DNA of 64,000 bases from Clostridia bacterium. GTDB taxonomy: Bacteria > Bacillota > Clostridia > TANB77 > CAG-508. Shown here piece by piece: positions 25,921 to 33,693 of the stretch. How positions within the stretch are numbered: position 1 is the stretch's first letter; every line of letters begins with the position of its first letter. The stretch lies in assembly GCA_017524665.1 (NCBI GenBank), contig JAFXVF010000012.1:1-64000 (forward strand), given 5' to 3'. Made by a program: the position numbers and the translations under genes. The notes beneath the pieces were generated by a model. The model did no database searches, was not told the DNA's origin, and saw nothing but the letters and a program-made list of their open reading frames with translations.

Positions 25921-25933
25921 GCTCCACAGGAGC
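25921..25933 (+). promoter_or_regulatory. 5'-end hairpin of cassette mRNA 25959
   Basis: GCTCC-ACA-GGAGC, a perfect 5-bp stem that starts almost at the predicted transcription start and lies upstream of the AGGAGA ribosome site. Hairpins at the same place occur in four other cassettes; a 5' stabilising role is an inference. Confidence 0.65.
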
Positions 25934-25958
25934 AAATACATTTCTAGGAGAGTGCAAC

Positions 25959-26165
25959 ATGAACGACGGCATCACAAGGACACCCCGGTACTTCGTCTTC
26001 TCGGACGAGACCAAAGCGCGCGAATTCTCGAACGTCTACGGTGGCTTGTGGAAGAAAGAAGATCCTCTCGTGGTCTCCACTTCCAACATCAGCCTCATCA
26101 CACTCTTGAGGACCGTTGCCACCGAGGTGTCGAAAGCCTTGCTCTATCCTGATGACGACGTCTGA
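25959..26165 (+). CDS. Small protein of GC-rich cassette, unknown function
   Basis: 68 residues, beginning MNDGITRTPRYFVFSDETKA and ending SKALLYPDDDV. No domain, signal or membrane segment recognised; probably a compact soluble protein with strand FVFSDET and a helical middle. SD AGGAGAGTGCAAC before ATG 25959. The gene has its own promoter, 5' hairpin and terminator. Codons are GC rich and unlike engB next door. Codon 10 is an in-frame CGG. If CGG caused a +1 shift here the product would end within about 50 residues, so the annotated protein needs CGG to be read as Arg. Confidence 0.65.
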   Translation: MNDGITRTPRYFVFSDETKAREFSNVYGGLWKKEDPLVVSTSNISLITLLRTVATEVSKALLYPDDDV

Positions 26166-26189
26166 TGGATGACCATCCCCTAGAGAGCG

Positions 26190-26219
26190 CACGCCCAACC
26201 GTTGGGCGTGTGTTTTTTT
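26190..26219 (+). terminator. Terminator of cassette 25959
   Basis: CACGCCCAAC and GTTGGGCGTG form a 10-bp GC-rich stem followed by TGTTTTTTT. It faces the terminator of the next, convergent cassette 6 nt away. Confidence 0.92.
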
Positions 26220-26224
26220 GCATC

Positions 26225-26258
26225 AAAAAAGAGAGGCAGCAACCCTTGCCGCCTCTTT
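26225..26258 (-). terminator. Terminator of cassette 26571
   Basis: On the minus strand AGAGGCGGCAA pairs with TTGCTGCCTCT around GGG, followed by CTTTTTT. Confidence 0.9.
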
Positions 26259-26265
26259 CGGGAGA

Positions 26266-26571
26266 TCAACTAATCGCACCCACTCTCACTCCCATCTCCT
26301 CATATTTTGAGATAAACTCAGCTCCAAATGACTGTCGTATCTGTTCTAGCGCATTTGGATTAACAAATACTCTTCCACAACGAATCTTGGCTGTACTGTT
26401 AACTCCAATCGCATTCGCAAACATCCTATACTCTGTTGCAAACATTAGCAGTGTGAGTTTGTCCACCTCTCTTTCAGGATTTTTTGGGTTGAATTCCGCT
26501 GTCTCAGGTTTTTTAGATGGTTGGTGTCTCATCTTGTTTTTCTGGTAGCTATGTTTCCGACACTCTTTCAT
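26266..26571 (-). CDS. Small protein of GC-rich cassette, unknown function
   Basis: 101 residues from ATG 26571, chosen because a GGGGGG SD lies 8 nt upstream; an in-frame ATG at 26595 lies on the wrong side of that SD. The N-terminus is very basic (MKECRKHSYQKNKMRHQPSK) and Pro rich. A helical part follows (VDKLTLLMFATEYRMFANAI), then a strand-helix end (GRVFVNPNALEQIRQSF). The basic start could bind nucleic acid, but I recognise no family. Codon 5 is an in-frame CGG; a +1 shift there would stop after 13 codons. It has its own promoter and terminator. It is somewhat less GC rich than the other cassettes. Confidence 0.6.
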   Translation of the reverse strand: MKECRKHSYQKNKMRHQPSKKPETAEFNPKNPEREVDKLTLLMFATEYRMFANAIGVNSTAKIRCGRVFVNPNALEQIRQSFGAEFISKYEEMGVRVGAIS

Positions 26572-26591
26572 GAGTTGTTCCCCCCATTCAT

Positions 26592-26647
26592 GCACACAAA
26601 GGTGCGAAATATGTATATATTATATCACTTTGCCAATATTATGTCAA
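26592..26647 (-). promoter_or_regulatory. Promoter and 5' hairpin of cassette 26571
   Basis: On the minus strand TTGACA (26647-26642), 17 bp, TATAAT (26624-26619), then a small GCAC/GTGC hairpin at 26605-26592 near the mRNA 5' end. The stretch TTGACATAATAT after the -35 is shared with the next two cassettes. Confidence 0.85.
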
Positions 26648-26664
26648 TTTGAAGTATTGAGCAT

Positions 26665-26697
26665 AAAAAATGGGAAGGCAGAACGCTCTGCCCTCCC
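26665..26697 (-). terminator. Terminator of cassette 26960
   Basis: On the minus strand GGGAGGGCAGAG pairs with CTGCCTTCCC and is followed by ATTTTTT. Confidence 0.9.
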
Positions 26698-26714
26698 TCC
26701 AGAGGATTGGCACA

Positions 26715-26960
26715 TTAGACCCAGAAAGCCCGCATAGGCTTCTTGCTCTGGTACTTGTGCCAGTTGCTGTTGAAGCTCGTGTCGCAGGTGTCCTCGCAGG
26801 TCAAACCCGCTTCGGTCATCAATCCGCGAGCCTCAAGCTCGTCACACACGACGCAAGGAACGTAGATTTTATGTCCATCCTCACAGGAAATGGTCACGAA
26901 GTCATCACGTCCCAGCAGTTGCTTGATCTTCATGCTTGTCTCGTGCGCGTTGTTCGACAT
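26715..26960 (-). CDS. Cassette protein with C-terminal PMRAFW motif, copy 1
   Basis: 81 residues, SD AAGGAGGATTACC before ATG 26960. Layout: helical start (HETSMKIKQLLGRDD), strand VTISCEDGHKIYVP, helix CDELEARGLMTEAGL, a Cys/Asn-rich linker, and the ending KKPMRAFWV. The next cassette (27314) encodes a clear paralogue with the same layout and the same PMRAFW end. The CxxC-like pairs (PCVVC, TCEDTC) could bind metal but are absent from the paralogue. One in-frame CGG codes for the Arg of PMRAFW (codon 78); the paralogue uses CGT there. Function unknown. Confidence 0.65.
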   Translation of the reverse strand: MSNNAHETSMKIKQLLGRDDFVTISCEDGHKIYVPCVVCDELEARGLMTEAGLTCEDTCDTSFNSNWHKYQSKKPMRAFWV

Positions 26961-26978
26961 GGTAATCCTCCTTGTATT

Positions 26979-27029
26979 CCGCTTTCGCGGTTATAATAAT
27001 ATTTTACAACTTTTTCCTTATTATGTCAA
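26979..27029 (-). promoter_or_regulatory. Promoter and 5' hairpin of cassette 26960
   Basis: On the minus strand TTGACA (27029-27024), 17 bp, TAAAAT (27006-27001), then the hairpin CCGC-GAAA-GCGG at 26990-26979, which has a GNRA-type tetraloop, just upstream of the SD. Confidence 0.88.
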
Positions 27030-27047
27030 ATGAATTAAAATGTTCAT

Positions 27048-27075
27048 AAAAAAAGAGAGAGCGGTATCACCACTC
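27048..27075 (-). terminator. Terminator of cassette 27314
   Basis: On the minus strand GAGTGGT pairs with ACCGCTC (one G-T pair) around GAT, followed by TCTCTTTTTTT. Confidence 0.85.
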
Positions 27076-27086
27076 CCCCCCTGAGG

Positions 27087-27314
27087 TCACTTCATCCAGA
27101 ACGCACGCATGGGTGGCACCCTCGTGTCATCGCGTCCCACGCGTTTGTTCTCATATCCGAGGCCCACGGAATTGAGCAGTCTCGCTCCTTCGAGCAAATC
27201 CGCCTTTTCACGTGGTATTGAGAGCATCCTCCCTTCATCCTCTTCGATGATTTCGATTTCACCTCCAAAGATGGTTTTCAGGATTTCTCTTACCTCTGTT
27301 GCTGTCCTTGTCAT
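27087..27314 (-). CDS. Cassette protein with C-terminal PMRAFW motif, copy 2
   Basis: 75 residues, SD GGGAGGACACTACAACT before ATG 27314. It has the same plan as copy 1: helix TATEVREILKTIFGG, strand IEIIEEDEGRMLSIP, helix DLLEGARLLNSVGLGYEN, a basic/acidic linker and the ending PPMRAFWMK. Similarity to copy 1 is moderate in the core and near identical over PMRAFW. It contains no in-frame CGG. Its own promoter and terminator frame it. No family recognised; the invariant tail suggests a binding or recognition end. Confidence 0.65.
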   Translation of the reverse strand: MTRTATEVREILKTIFGGEIEIIEEDEGRMLSIPREKADLLEGARLLNSVGLGYENKRVGRDDTRVPPMRAFWMK

Positions 27315-27338
27315 AGTTGTAGTGTCCTCCCTTTTTTT

Positions 27339-27389
27339 CGCCCTTGGGCGTTATACTTATATTTTACCGCTTTTGCCATATTATGTCAA
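27339..27389 (-). promoter_or_regulatory. Promoter and 5' hairpin of cassette 27314
   Basis: On the minus strand TTGACA (27389-27384), 17 bp, TAAAAT (27366-27361), then the hairpin CGCCC-AA-GGGCG at 27350-27339. The promoter is close to that of cassette 26960 (TTGACATAATA, GG, AAAAG, GTAAAATAT shared), while the hairpin sequence differs. Confidence 0.88.
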
Positions 27390-27422
27390 GTTGGTGTCAT
27401 TTCAACGTAAATATCAACGTTT

Positions 27423-27596
27423 TTACAATTTCTTTTTTATCATTTTTAAAGCTTTTTGTCTTGATATTATTACTTCATGAGTACAACCTTCACATCTTAA
27501 CTTAAAATCAACTCCTATTCTTGTTATTTCCCATATTTTACTACCACATGGATGCTCTTTTTTTAGTTCTACCCTATCTCCAACATTATATTCCAT
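27423..27596 (-). CDS. DUF951 family protein
   Basis: 57 residues from ATG 27596 with SD GGGGGAAAGCAAC. It reads MEYNVGDRVELKKEHPCGSK, then WEITRIGVDFKLRCEGC and a basic tail (IISRQKALKMIKKK). HPCGS and LRCxGCxH are the DUF951 (YyzM-like) signature, likely a small SH3-like fold with a Cys-based metal site. Base composition is normal for the host, so it is not a cassette. Function unknown. Confidence 0.88.
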   Translation of the reverse strand: MEYNVGDRVELKKEHPCGSKIWEITRIGVDFKLRCEGCTHEVIISRQKALKMIKKKL

Positions 27597-27618
27597 GTTG
27601 CTTTCCCCCTATCAATTT

Positions 27619-27645
27619 AAAGGGTAGCATTTTGTGCTACCCTTT
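27619..27645 (-). terminator. Terminator between gltX and DUF951 gene
   Basis: AAAGGGTAGCA pairs with TGCTACCCTTT, a perfect 11-bp stem directly after the gltX stop. The T run on the minus strand is short, so termination may be partial. Confidence 0.65.
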
Positions 27646-27651
27646 AAGCTA

Positions 27652-29307
27652 TTATTGATTAATTATTTTATTAAATCTTTTCTCTATTCTATCTTTTCCT
27701 ATTACTTGCATTATTTCATATAAATCTGGCGTGTTTGCTCTTCTTGTTAATGCAACTCTTAGAACTGTGCTAACATCTCCAACATGACCTTCATAGCTAT
27801 CTGGGTTTTGTTTGTATTCTTTTACTTCTCTTGCATAGCCCATTTCTTCTGCTAAATCTTTCATTCTATCAAACCATGTTTGCTTATCATCTTCTGGATT
27901 ATAGTGCTTGTCCATGTAGCTCTGTAGAATTTTTTTGATTTCATCTTTATCTGTGATTTTTTGAAATTCATATTCTTCATCACTGTTTTCAAATTTATCA
28001 TCAAACATGTATATAATACTATTTTTCACATCTGACCATTTTGAAATATCTTTTCTAGGCTTTACATTTCCTCTTTCTATTCCAAAAACGGCTAGTGCAT
28101 ACTCTTTATCTCTTTCAAGCATTTCACGTAGTTCATCATCATATCTTTTTGCCCATTCTAATGATGCGTTATATACTTCTTCTTTAGTATATTTTGATAT
28201 AACATTTTTAGAAACGTCTAATAATTTTACAACATCAAAGATAGCTCCACTTGTGCTCATTTTTGATAATTCAAATTTAAATTCTGATATAGGTCTATCT
28301 GGATTAGCTCTTCTCCATCCTTCGAAGTTTGAATTGCCTATATTCATTAAGTATTCGCAAACAGCTTGTGCTGGAATTCCCTCTTCATGGTAATAGCTAA
28401 CAGCTGCTTCTGGATCTTTTCTTTTACTAATTTTACGTTTCTTTCCATCTTCTTCTTTTAGTATTGGTGCATAGTGGCAATACTTTGGTGTCTTAAATTC
28501 TAATGTTTGGAATAATTCTAAGTGTAATGGAATTGATGAAACCCATTCATCTGAACGTATAACATGTGTAACTCTCATAAGGTGATCATCAACTGCATGT
28601 GCAAAGTGATATGTAGGAAGTCCGTCTGCTTTTATAATTACTATGTCTTGGTCATTTTCAGGAAAATCAATATTACCTTTTATTACATCATGGTGTCTTA
28701 TTTTTCTATCTTCTTTTCCCATTGATTTAAATCTTACAATATATGGTTCCCCATTTTTTATTTTTTCAATAGCATTTTCTATAGGTAAGTTTCTGTATTT
28801 TGCCCAAACTCCATAATATCCTGTTCTTATTTTAAGTGATTCTTGTTTTTGTCTCATTTCTTCTAGTTCTTCAGGTGTTGCAAAACATGGATATGCTCTA
28901 CCTTTTTCTATAAGCCATTTTGCATATGCTCTATATATTTCTCCTCTTGCACTTTGTTTATATGGTCCGTAAGCGCCCTTTTCTTCTGTTTCGTTTATCA
29001 TTCCTTCATCAAAGTCAATTCCAAAGTCATGAACAGAATTTACAATTTGCGAAATACCATTATCTATTTCTCTTTTTTGGTCTGTATCTTCAATTCTAAG
29101 AAGTAGTACACCATTTGTTTGATTCGTAAGTTGTCTATTTATAACGCATTGCATTATTCCTCCAACATGAACAAAACCAGTTGGGCTTGGTGCAAATCTT
29201 GTAACTATTGCCCCTTCTGGTAAATTTCTTTCTGGATATTTTGCTTCATAATATGAAATATCCTTTACATCTGGAAAAATTAAATCTGCTAATTCTTTAT
29301 TATCCAT
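27652..29307 (-). CDS. gltX: Glutamyl-tRNA synthetase
   Basis: A 551-residue class I aminoacyl-tRNA synthetase that charges tRNA-Glu. The HIGH motif region is FAPSPTGFVHVGGIM (about residues 38-52) and the KMSKS-type loop is KRKISKRKDPEA (about 286-297). The zinc-type insertion region is short (PCFATPEELEEM, single Cys). It is longer than a typical 480-residue GluRS because of an N-terminal extension of about 35 residues and C-terminal insertions. It could be a non-canonical GltX lineage seen in some Clostridia. Confidence 0.93.
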   Translation of the reverse strand: MDNKELADLIFPDVKDISYYEAKYPERNLPEGAIVTRFAPSPTGFVHVGGIMQCVINRQLTNQTNGVLLLRIEDTDQKREIDNGISQIVNSVHDFGIDFDEGMINETEEKGAYGPYKQSARGEIYRAYAKWLIEKGRAYPCFATPEELEEMRQKQESLKIRTGYYGVWAKYRNLPIENAIEKIKNGEPYIVRFKSMGKEDRKIRHHDVIKGNIDFPENDQDIVIIKADGLPTYHFAHAVDDHLMRVTHVIRSDEWVSSIPLHLELFQTLEFKTPKYCHYAPILKEEDGKKRKISKRKDPEAAVSYYHEEGIPAQAVCEYLMNIGNSNFEGWRRANPDRPISEFKFELSKMSTSGAIFDVVKLLDVSKNVISKYTKEEVYNASLEWAKRYDDELREMLERDKEYALAVFGIERGNVKPRKDISKWSDVKNSIIYMFDDKFENSDEEYEFQKITDKDEIKKILQSYMDKHYNPEDDKQTWFDRMKDLAEEMGYAREVKEYKQNPDSYEGHVGDVSTVLRVALTRRANTPDLYEIMQVIGKDRIEKRFNKIINQ

Positions 29308-29326
29308 TTTTTTATTTCCTCTCTTT

Positions 29327-30533
29327 CTAGCATTTTATTGTCATGCTTTGCTTCTTTCTATCTATATATTCTTTAATAAAGCTTTCCATTTTCTTTTCTT
29401 TATGTGCCATATCTTCTGCTAAATATAGCTGCACGAGTCCTCTTCTTAAGTTAATGTCATTTGGCTGGCCTGGCTTTGGTTTAAAATACTCGTCTCCATT
29501 TAAATAGTCACCTAAAAATCTCATCGAAAGTTCAAGTGTTAAAATTCTTGGGGCCTTATGTAATGCCTCGACTTCAGATTTAATTAGTCCCTTTTTAGGA
29601 TCTATATTTAAATTGCCATTTGCATCAAAAACAAGTGCTTCATCTAAGTACCCTTCTGTATATGCTTTAAATAACTCCATATCCATTGATACATCTTCGT
29701 AATTTTCTGCAACTTCACCTGCCCTATTTGTTCCAGAACGAATAGCATCTCCATAATCGGCTAAAGCAGTATCTGGGCCAACAGTGTCTAAATCTATTAC
29801 ACACATTTTGTCAGTATCCGTCTCGTTAATCATTACATTATTTACTTTAGTATCATTGTGAGTTATTCTTATCGGAAAGAATCCCATCTTTTTGCCATTC
29901 TCTAAAATTCCTATTTCATTTTCACATGCTAATAGTTTATTAATAGCCTTTATTAAAGGATCCTCATCGTGTTTTTTTGCTTCTGCAAGTCTTCCAGCTT
30001 TATCTATTAATACAGCCTGCTTAAAATCTGCATATCTTTTAGGCGTATTGTGAAAATCTGGTATTGCTTCATACAGTGTATTTGCTTGGTAATCCATTAA
30101 TCTTATTTGAAATCTTCCAAATGCTTTTCCAACTTTTTTAAATATCTCGGGACTTCCTATTGTATTATATGTTTTAGCTCCTTCTATATAGTTATACATT
30201 CTCCAATATTCGCCACTATCATCTATAAGAAATCCTGTACCGTCTAATGTATTTTTTAGGTGTAGAGCTTCTTTGGATGGATCTCCACCTGTCTTAATTA
30301 CTTTATTTTCTATAAATGTTGTAACCGCTCTTATGTTATGCATAACTTCTTCTGGTTTTTTAAAAACATTTTTATTTATTTTTTGCAATATATATTTTCC
30401 TGAGTCTGATTCTATCATATATGTAGAATTAATGTTCCCAGTGGATATTGGCTGTATACCGTTTTATTTTATGAGTTGAATATTCATCTTTTAAAAAATT
30501 CTCTTCTATTTTTTTTAGAAAATTTTCTTCCAC
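29327..30533 (-). CDS. APH-family sugar kinase (NahK-like), read through a +1 shift at CGG
   Basis: The frame from ATG 30418 lacks an SD and the usual N-terminus. Upstream a frame starting at GTG 30533 (9 nt after GAGG; ATG 30539 is an alternative) reads FLKDEYSTHKIK then CGG at 30461-30459 and soon stops. Skipping the C gives KGIQPISTGNINSTYMIESD, the N-terminal strand-loop expected of aminoglycoside-phosphotransferase-like N-acetylhexosamine kinases. The product is 401 residues. Kinase motifs: YILQKIN, the catalytic THNDTKVNNVMIN and the metal motif VIDLDTVGPD. It likely phosphorylates a free hexosamine; the exact sugar is not certain. Confidence 0.82.
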
Positions 30534-30611
30534 ATCCATTCACCTCACAATATTAATTGTTTTATGATTTTCATATTATACAGCAAATCATTAAAAATAT
30601 CAAGGAATAGC

Positions 30612-30642
30612 AACGCCAAATCACTAAGATTTGGCGTTTTTT
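30612..30642. terminator. Inverted repeat between RNase J and kinase genes
   Basis: AACGCCAAATC pairs with GATTTGGCGTT and has its T run on the plus strand. On the minus strand it follows the RNase J stop, where its T run is weak. Confidence 0.5.
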
Positions 30643-30643
30643 A

Positions 30644-32443
30644 CTATACTTCCATGATAATTGGTAAAATCATTGGATTTCTTTTTGTTTTTTGGAATAC
30701 ATAGTCCCTTAAAGTATCTTTTAAGTTTGTCTTAATTGTCATCCAATCTGTGATATGTTTTTCTTCACATTCTTCCATTTCTTCTCTTACTACTTTTTTT
30801 ACATCATCCATTAAGTTTTCAGATTCACGCACATATACAAATCCTCTTGAAATCACATCAGGTCCTGATACAACCTCTCCTGTTGAACTGTCCATAGTAA
30901 GAACTACAATTATAAGTCCATCTTGAGATAAGTGTTGTCTATCTCTTAAAACAATGTTTCCTACATCTCCAACTCCAAGGCCGTCAACCATTATTCTTCC
31001 AAATGGAACTGTACCTGCAAGTCTTGCAGAATTTGATGTCATTTCTAATACTCTACCATTTGTCATCATAAAAATGTTTTCAGCAGGGATTCCAACTCTT
31101 TTTGCTGTTTCGCTATGTGCCATAAGTTGTCTATATTCTCCATGAACCGGTATGAAATACTTTGGTTTTGTTAGGGCAAATATTAATTTTTGTTCTTCTT
31201 GGCATGCGTGTCCAGATACGTGTACATCAGCTAACGCACTGTATACAACTTCTGCTCCAATTTTCATTAAATCATCTATTACTTTTGATACTAGTTTTTC
31301 ATTTCCTGGTATAGGGTTTGCTGAAATTATAACTAAATCATTTGGAGTAATAACTACTTTCTTGTGTTCTCCTGCTGCCATACGGGTTAATGCTGACATT
31401 GTCTCTCCTTGACTACCTGTAGTAATAATTACTAGTTGGTCATCTGAATAGTTCTTTATCATATCGATATCAATGAACTCATTTTCTGGTGCATCTATAT
31501 ACCCTAAATCTCTTGCTGTATCAAGCATTTGTTGCATACTTCTGCCACATATAGCTATTTTTCTGTTGTTTGCAACTGCAGCATTTACAATTTGTTGGAC
31601 TCTGTGAACGTTTGAAGCGAATGTTGCAACAACTATTCTTTTTTTACAGTTTACAAATAGTCTGTTAAACACTTCACCTACAGATCTTTCAGACATTGTG
31701 TATCCTTTTCTTTCGCTATTTGTACTATCTGACATAAGAGCTAAAACGCCTTCGTTTCCAAGTTCAGCTAATCTTCCAAAATCCATTAGCTCACCATCTA
31801 TTGGTGTATAATCGACTTTAAAGTCTCCTGTATGTATTACAGTTCCTACTGGTGTATGAATTCCAAGCATTACAGTGTCCGGAATGCTGTGTGAGCTTTT
31901 TATAAATTCAACTTTAAATTTGCCAAGTGTAATTGTTTGTCCTTGTAATACTGCTTTTAAGCGTGTTTTTCTTAAAAGTTTATGCTCTTCTAATTTGTTT
32001 TCTATAAGTCCAATAGTTAGGCGTGTTGCATAAATTGGAACATCTAATTGCTTTAGAAAATATGGTATAGCGCCTATATGGTCTTCATGTCCATGAGTGA
32101 TAACTAATCCTCTTATTTTCTCTTTGTTTTTTTCTAGATATGTTATATCAGGTATTACTAAGTCTATACCTAACATATCATCTTCTGGAAATGCTAATCC
32201 GCAATCTACTATTATTATGTCGTTCTCATATTCAAAAACTGTCATGTTTTTTCCAATTTCAAGTAATCCGCCCAAAGGTATAATTTTTAATGGTTCCTTT
32301 TTGAACTCAATTTTTGTTGTTTCCGCTCTTTCTGTTTTTTTCTTTGTACCATATGGTACATGTCTTTTGTATTGTTCTTTTCTCTTTGTTTCAGTTTTGG
32401 CTTCATGCTTTGCCACTGTGTTGTTTTCGTTCTCCTTTTTCAT
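30644..32443 (-). CDS. rnj: Ribonuclease J
   Basis: A 599-residue metallo-beta-lactamase/beta-CASP nuclease with 5'-3' exo- and endonuclease action on mRNA and rRNA. The zinc motif THGHEDHIGAIPYF is at about residues 115-128, and PVHGEYRQLMAHSETAK is the beta-CASP part. A GDFKVDYTPIDG block is also present. The C-terminal domain is complete. The first 45 residues are a Lys/Glu/Thr-rich extension (MKKENENNTVAKHEAKTETK) not needed for the fold. Whether it is J1 or J2 cannot be told from one copy. Confidence 0.95.
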   Translation of the reverse strand: MKKENENNTVAKHEAKTETKRKEQYKRHVPYGTKKKTERAETTKIEFKKEPLKIIPLGGLLEIGKNMTVFEYENDIIIVDCGLAFPEDDMLGIDLVIPDITYLEKNKEKIRGLVITHGHEDHIGAIPYFLKQLDVPIYATRLTIGLIENKLEEHKLLRKTRLKAVLQGQTITLGKFKVEFIKSSHSIPDTVMLGIHTPVGTVIHTGDFKVDYTPIDGELMDFGRLAELGNEGVLALMSDSTNSERKGYTMSERSVGEVFNRLFVNCKKRIVVATFASNVHRVQQIVNAAVANNRKIAICGRSMQQMLDTARDLGYIDAPENEFIDIDMIKNYSDDQLVIITTGSQGETMSALTRMAAGEHKKVVITPNDLVIISANPIPGNEKLVSKVIDDLMKIGAEVVYSALADVHVSGHACQEEQKLIFALTKPKYFIPVHGEYRQLMAHSETAKRVGIPAENIFMMTNGRVLEMTSNSARLAGTVPFGRIMVDGLGVGDVGNIVLRDRQHLSQDGLIIVVLTMDSSTGEVVSGPDVISRGFVYVRESENLMDDVKKVVREEMEECEEKHITDWMTIKTNLKDTLRDYVFQKTKRNPMILPIIMEV

Positions 32444-32681
32444 TTTTAATCTCCTTTTTAAATTTTAACTTATGTAAAAAATAAACACCAAAAACTAAAC
32501 TATATTAACCTTTATTCTCTCTTAAAAGGTATAATACAGCTGTTTTATATATAATTTATCTCTTATTAGTTTCCGAACATTTTTTATAACTAAATATTAC
32601 ATAAATCTCTTCTTTTACCTTAATATAGGTAACAACTCAAGTTGAATTATACTACATTTACCAGGAAAAGTCAAATTAATA

Positions 32682-32714
32682 AAAGCCTTGATAATATAAA
32701 TCAAGGCTTTTTTT
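32682..32714. terminator. Terminator after ROK kinase
   Basis: AAAGCCTTGAT pairs with ATCAAGGCTTT around AATATAA, with T/A runs on both sides, directly after the ROK gene stop. The spacer 32460-32681 upstream of RNase J holds its promoter region but no gene. Confidence 0.75.
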
Positions 32715-33624
32715 TTATTTTTCTATCATGCATGCACCTATAATTCCTGCATCATTTTGCAATTGCGCTGTGAATATTTCTATATCTTTTCTTCCATTAA
32801 ATGTTGCGTTAGCTTCAAACAATTTATGTTTAAGTGGCTCTATAAATAAGTCTTCATAATACGCAAAGCTTCCACCTATGCAAATAGCTTCAGGCTCGAA
32901 TAAATCTATTAAATTTGCTATTCCTATTTTTAGATTGTATAAATATCCGTCCAATAGCTTATTCGATAATTCACTGCCATTTCCCAGTATTTGCATAAGT
33001 TCTCTGCTATGTACATCTAAACCTAAATTATATTCTTTTCTAATTTTATCTTTTAAAGATTTCATTGATGCATATCTTTCAAAACATCCAATTTTACCAC
33101 ATGTACATGGTATTCCATCTTTTTCTATTGTCATATGGCCTATTTCAAATGCAGATCCTTTTTTAGGTTTAAGCATTTTTCCGTCCTAGAAAAACTGCTC
33201 CTCCAATTCCTGTCCCTAAATTCATAAAAATGCAATCATCATAATTTTTTAAAGAACCTATACCTTTTTCGGCCATAGCTGCACATTTTCCATCATTTTC
33301 TACATTAACTTGAATGTTAAAATCTTTATATACAGCTTCTTCTAGGTTAAAATGTTCTATGCCTAAGTTTCCAGCTTTTATTATCTCTCCATTGTATACA
33401 GTTCCAGGGCATGCGATGCCAATACTCTCTATATTATTAATTAATAAATTTTTAGATACTAGTAATTTTGTAACACTTTCTTTTATCCTTGGAACTATTA
33501 CATTCCCAAGGTTTTGTTTTTCTTCTGCTGTAAAATTTTGCCCCTCTGTTTCTACAATAGAGTAGTCGTCGTTAATTAGTCCAACTGCTATGTGACTTCC
33601 CCCAAGATCAATTCCTATTTTCAT
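32715..33624 (-). CDS. ROK-family sugar kinase, read through a +1 shift at CGG
   Basis: A ROK kinase (glucokinase-like). Start ATG 33624 with SD AGGAGGAAAACTAA. The first part reads KIGIDLGGSHIAVGLINDD, then IGIACPGTV, VENDGKCAAMAE and NLGTGIGGAVFLG, ending at CGG 33183-33181 with a stop 3 codons later. Skipping the C gives LGGKMLKPKKGSAFEIGHMT, the expected dGk turn and EIGHM block, then the zinc motif CTCGKIGCFERYA. The product is 302 residues, normal for the family. The second half has no SD of its own. Substrate likely glucose or an amino sugar; not certain. Confidence 0.9.
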
Positions 33625-33660
33625 TTAGTTTTCCTCCTATTGTTTCATTTTGTTATATGC

Positions 33661-33684
33661 AAAAAAGCGGGTGTTTCCCCCGCT
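33661..33684 (-). terminator. Terminator after pilC
   Basis: On the minus strand GAAGCGGG pairs with CCCGCTT around a GGAAACA loop, followed by TTTTTT. It ends the pilus operon transcript. Confidence 0.8.
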
Positions 33685-33693
33685 TCTTGTTTT

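Noticed and set aside
25904-26152. Alternative frame over the first cassette (His/Arg rich)
   Set aside because: It has no SD, while the 25959 frame has a promoter, SD and terminator in register. Only its link to possible CGG shifting keeps it of interest.
25880-27400. Insertion sequence or integron behind the cassette cluster
   Set aside because: No transposase, integrase, attC-like site or flanking direct repeats could be seen.
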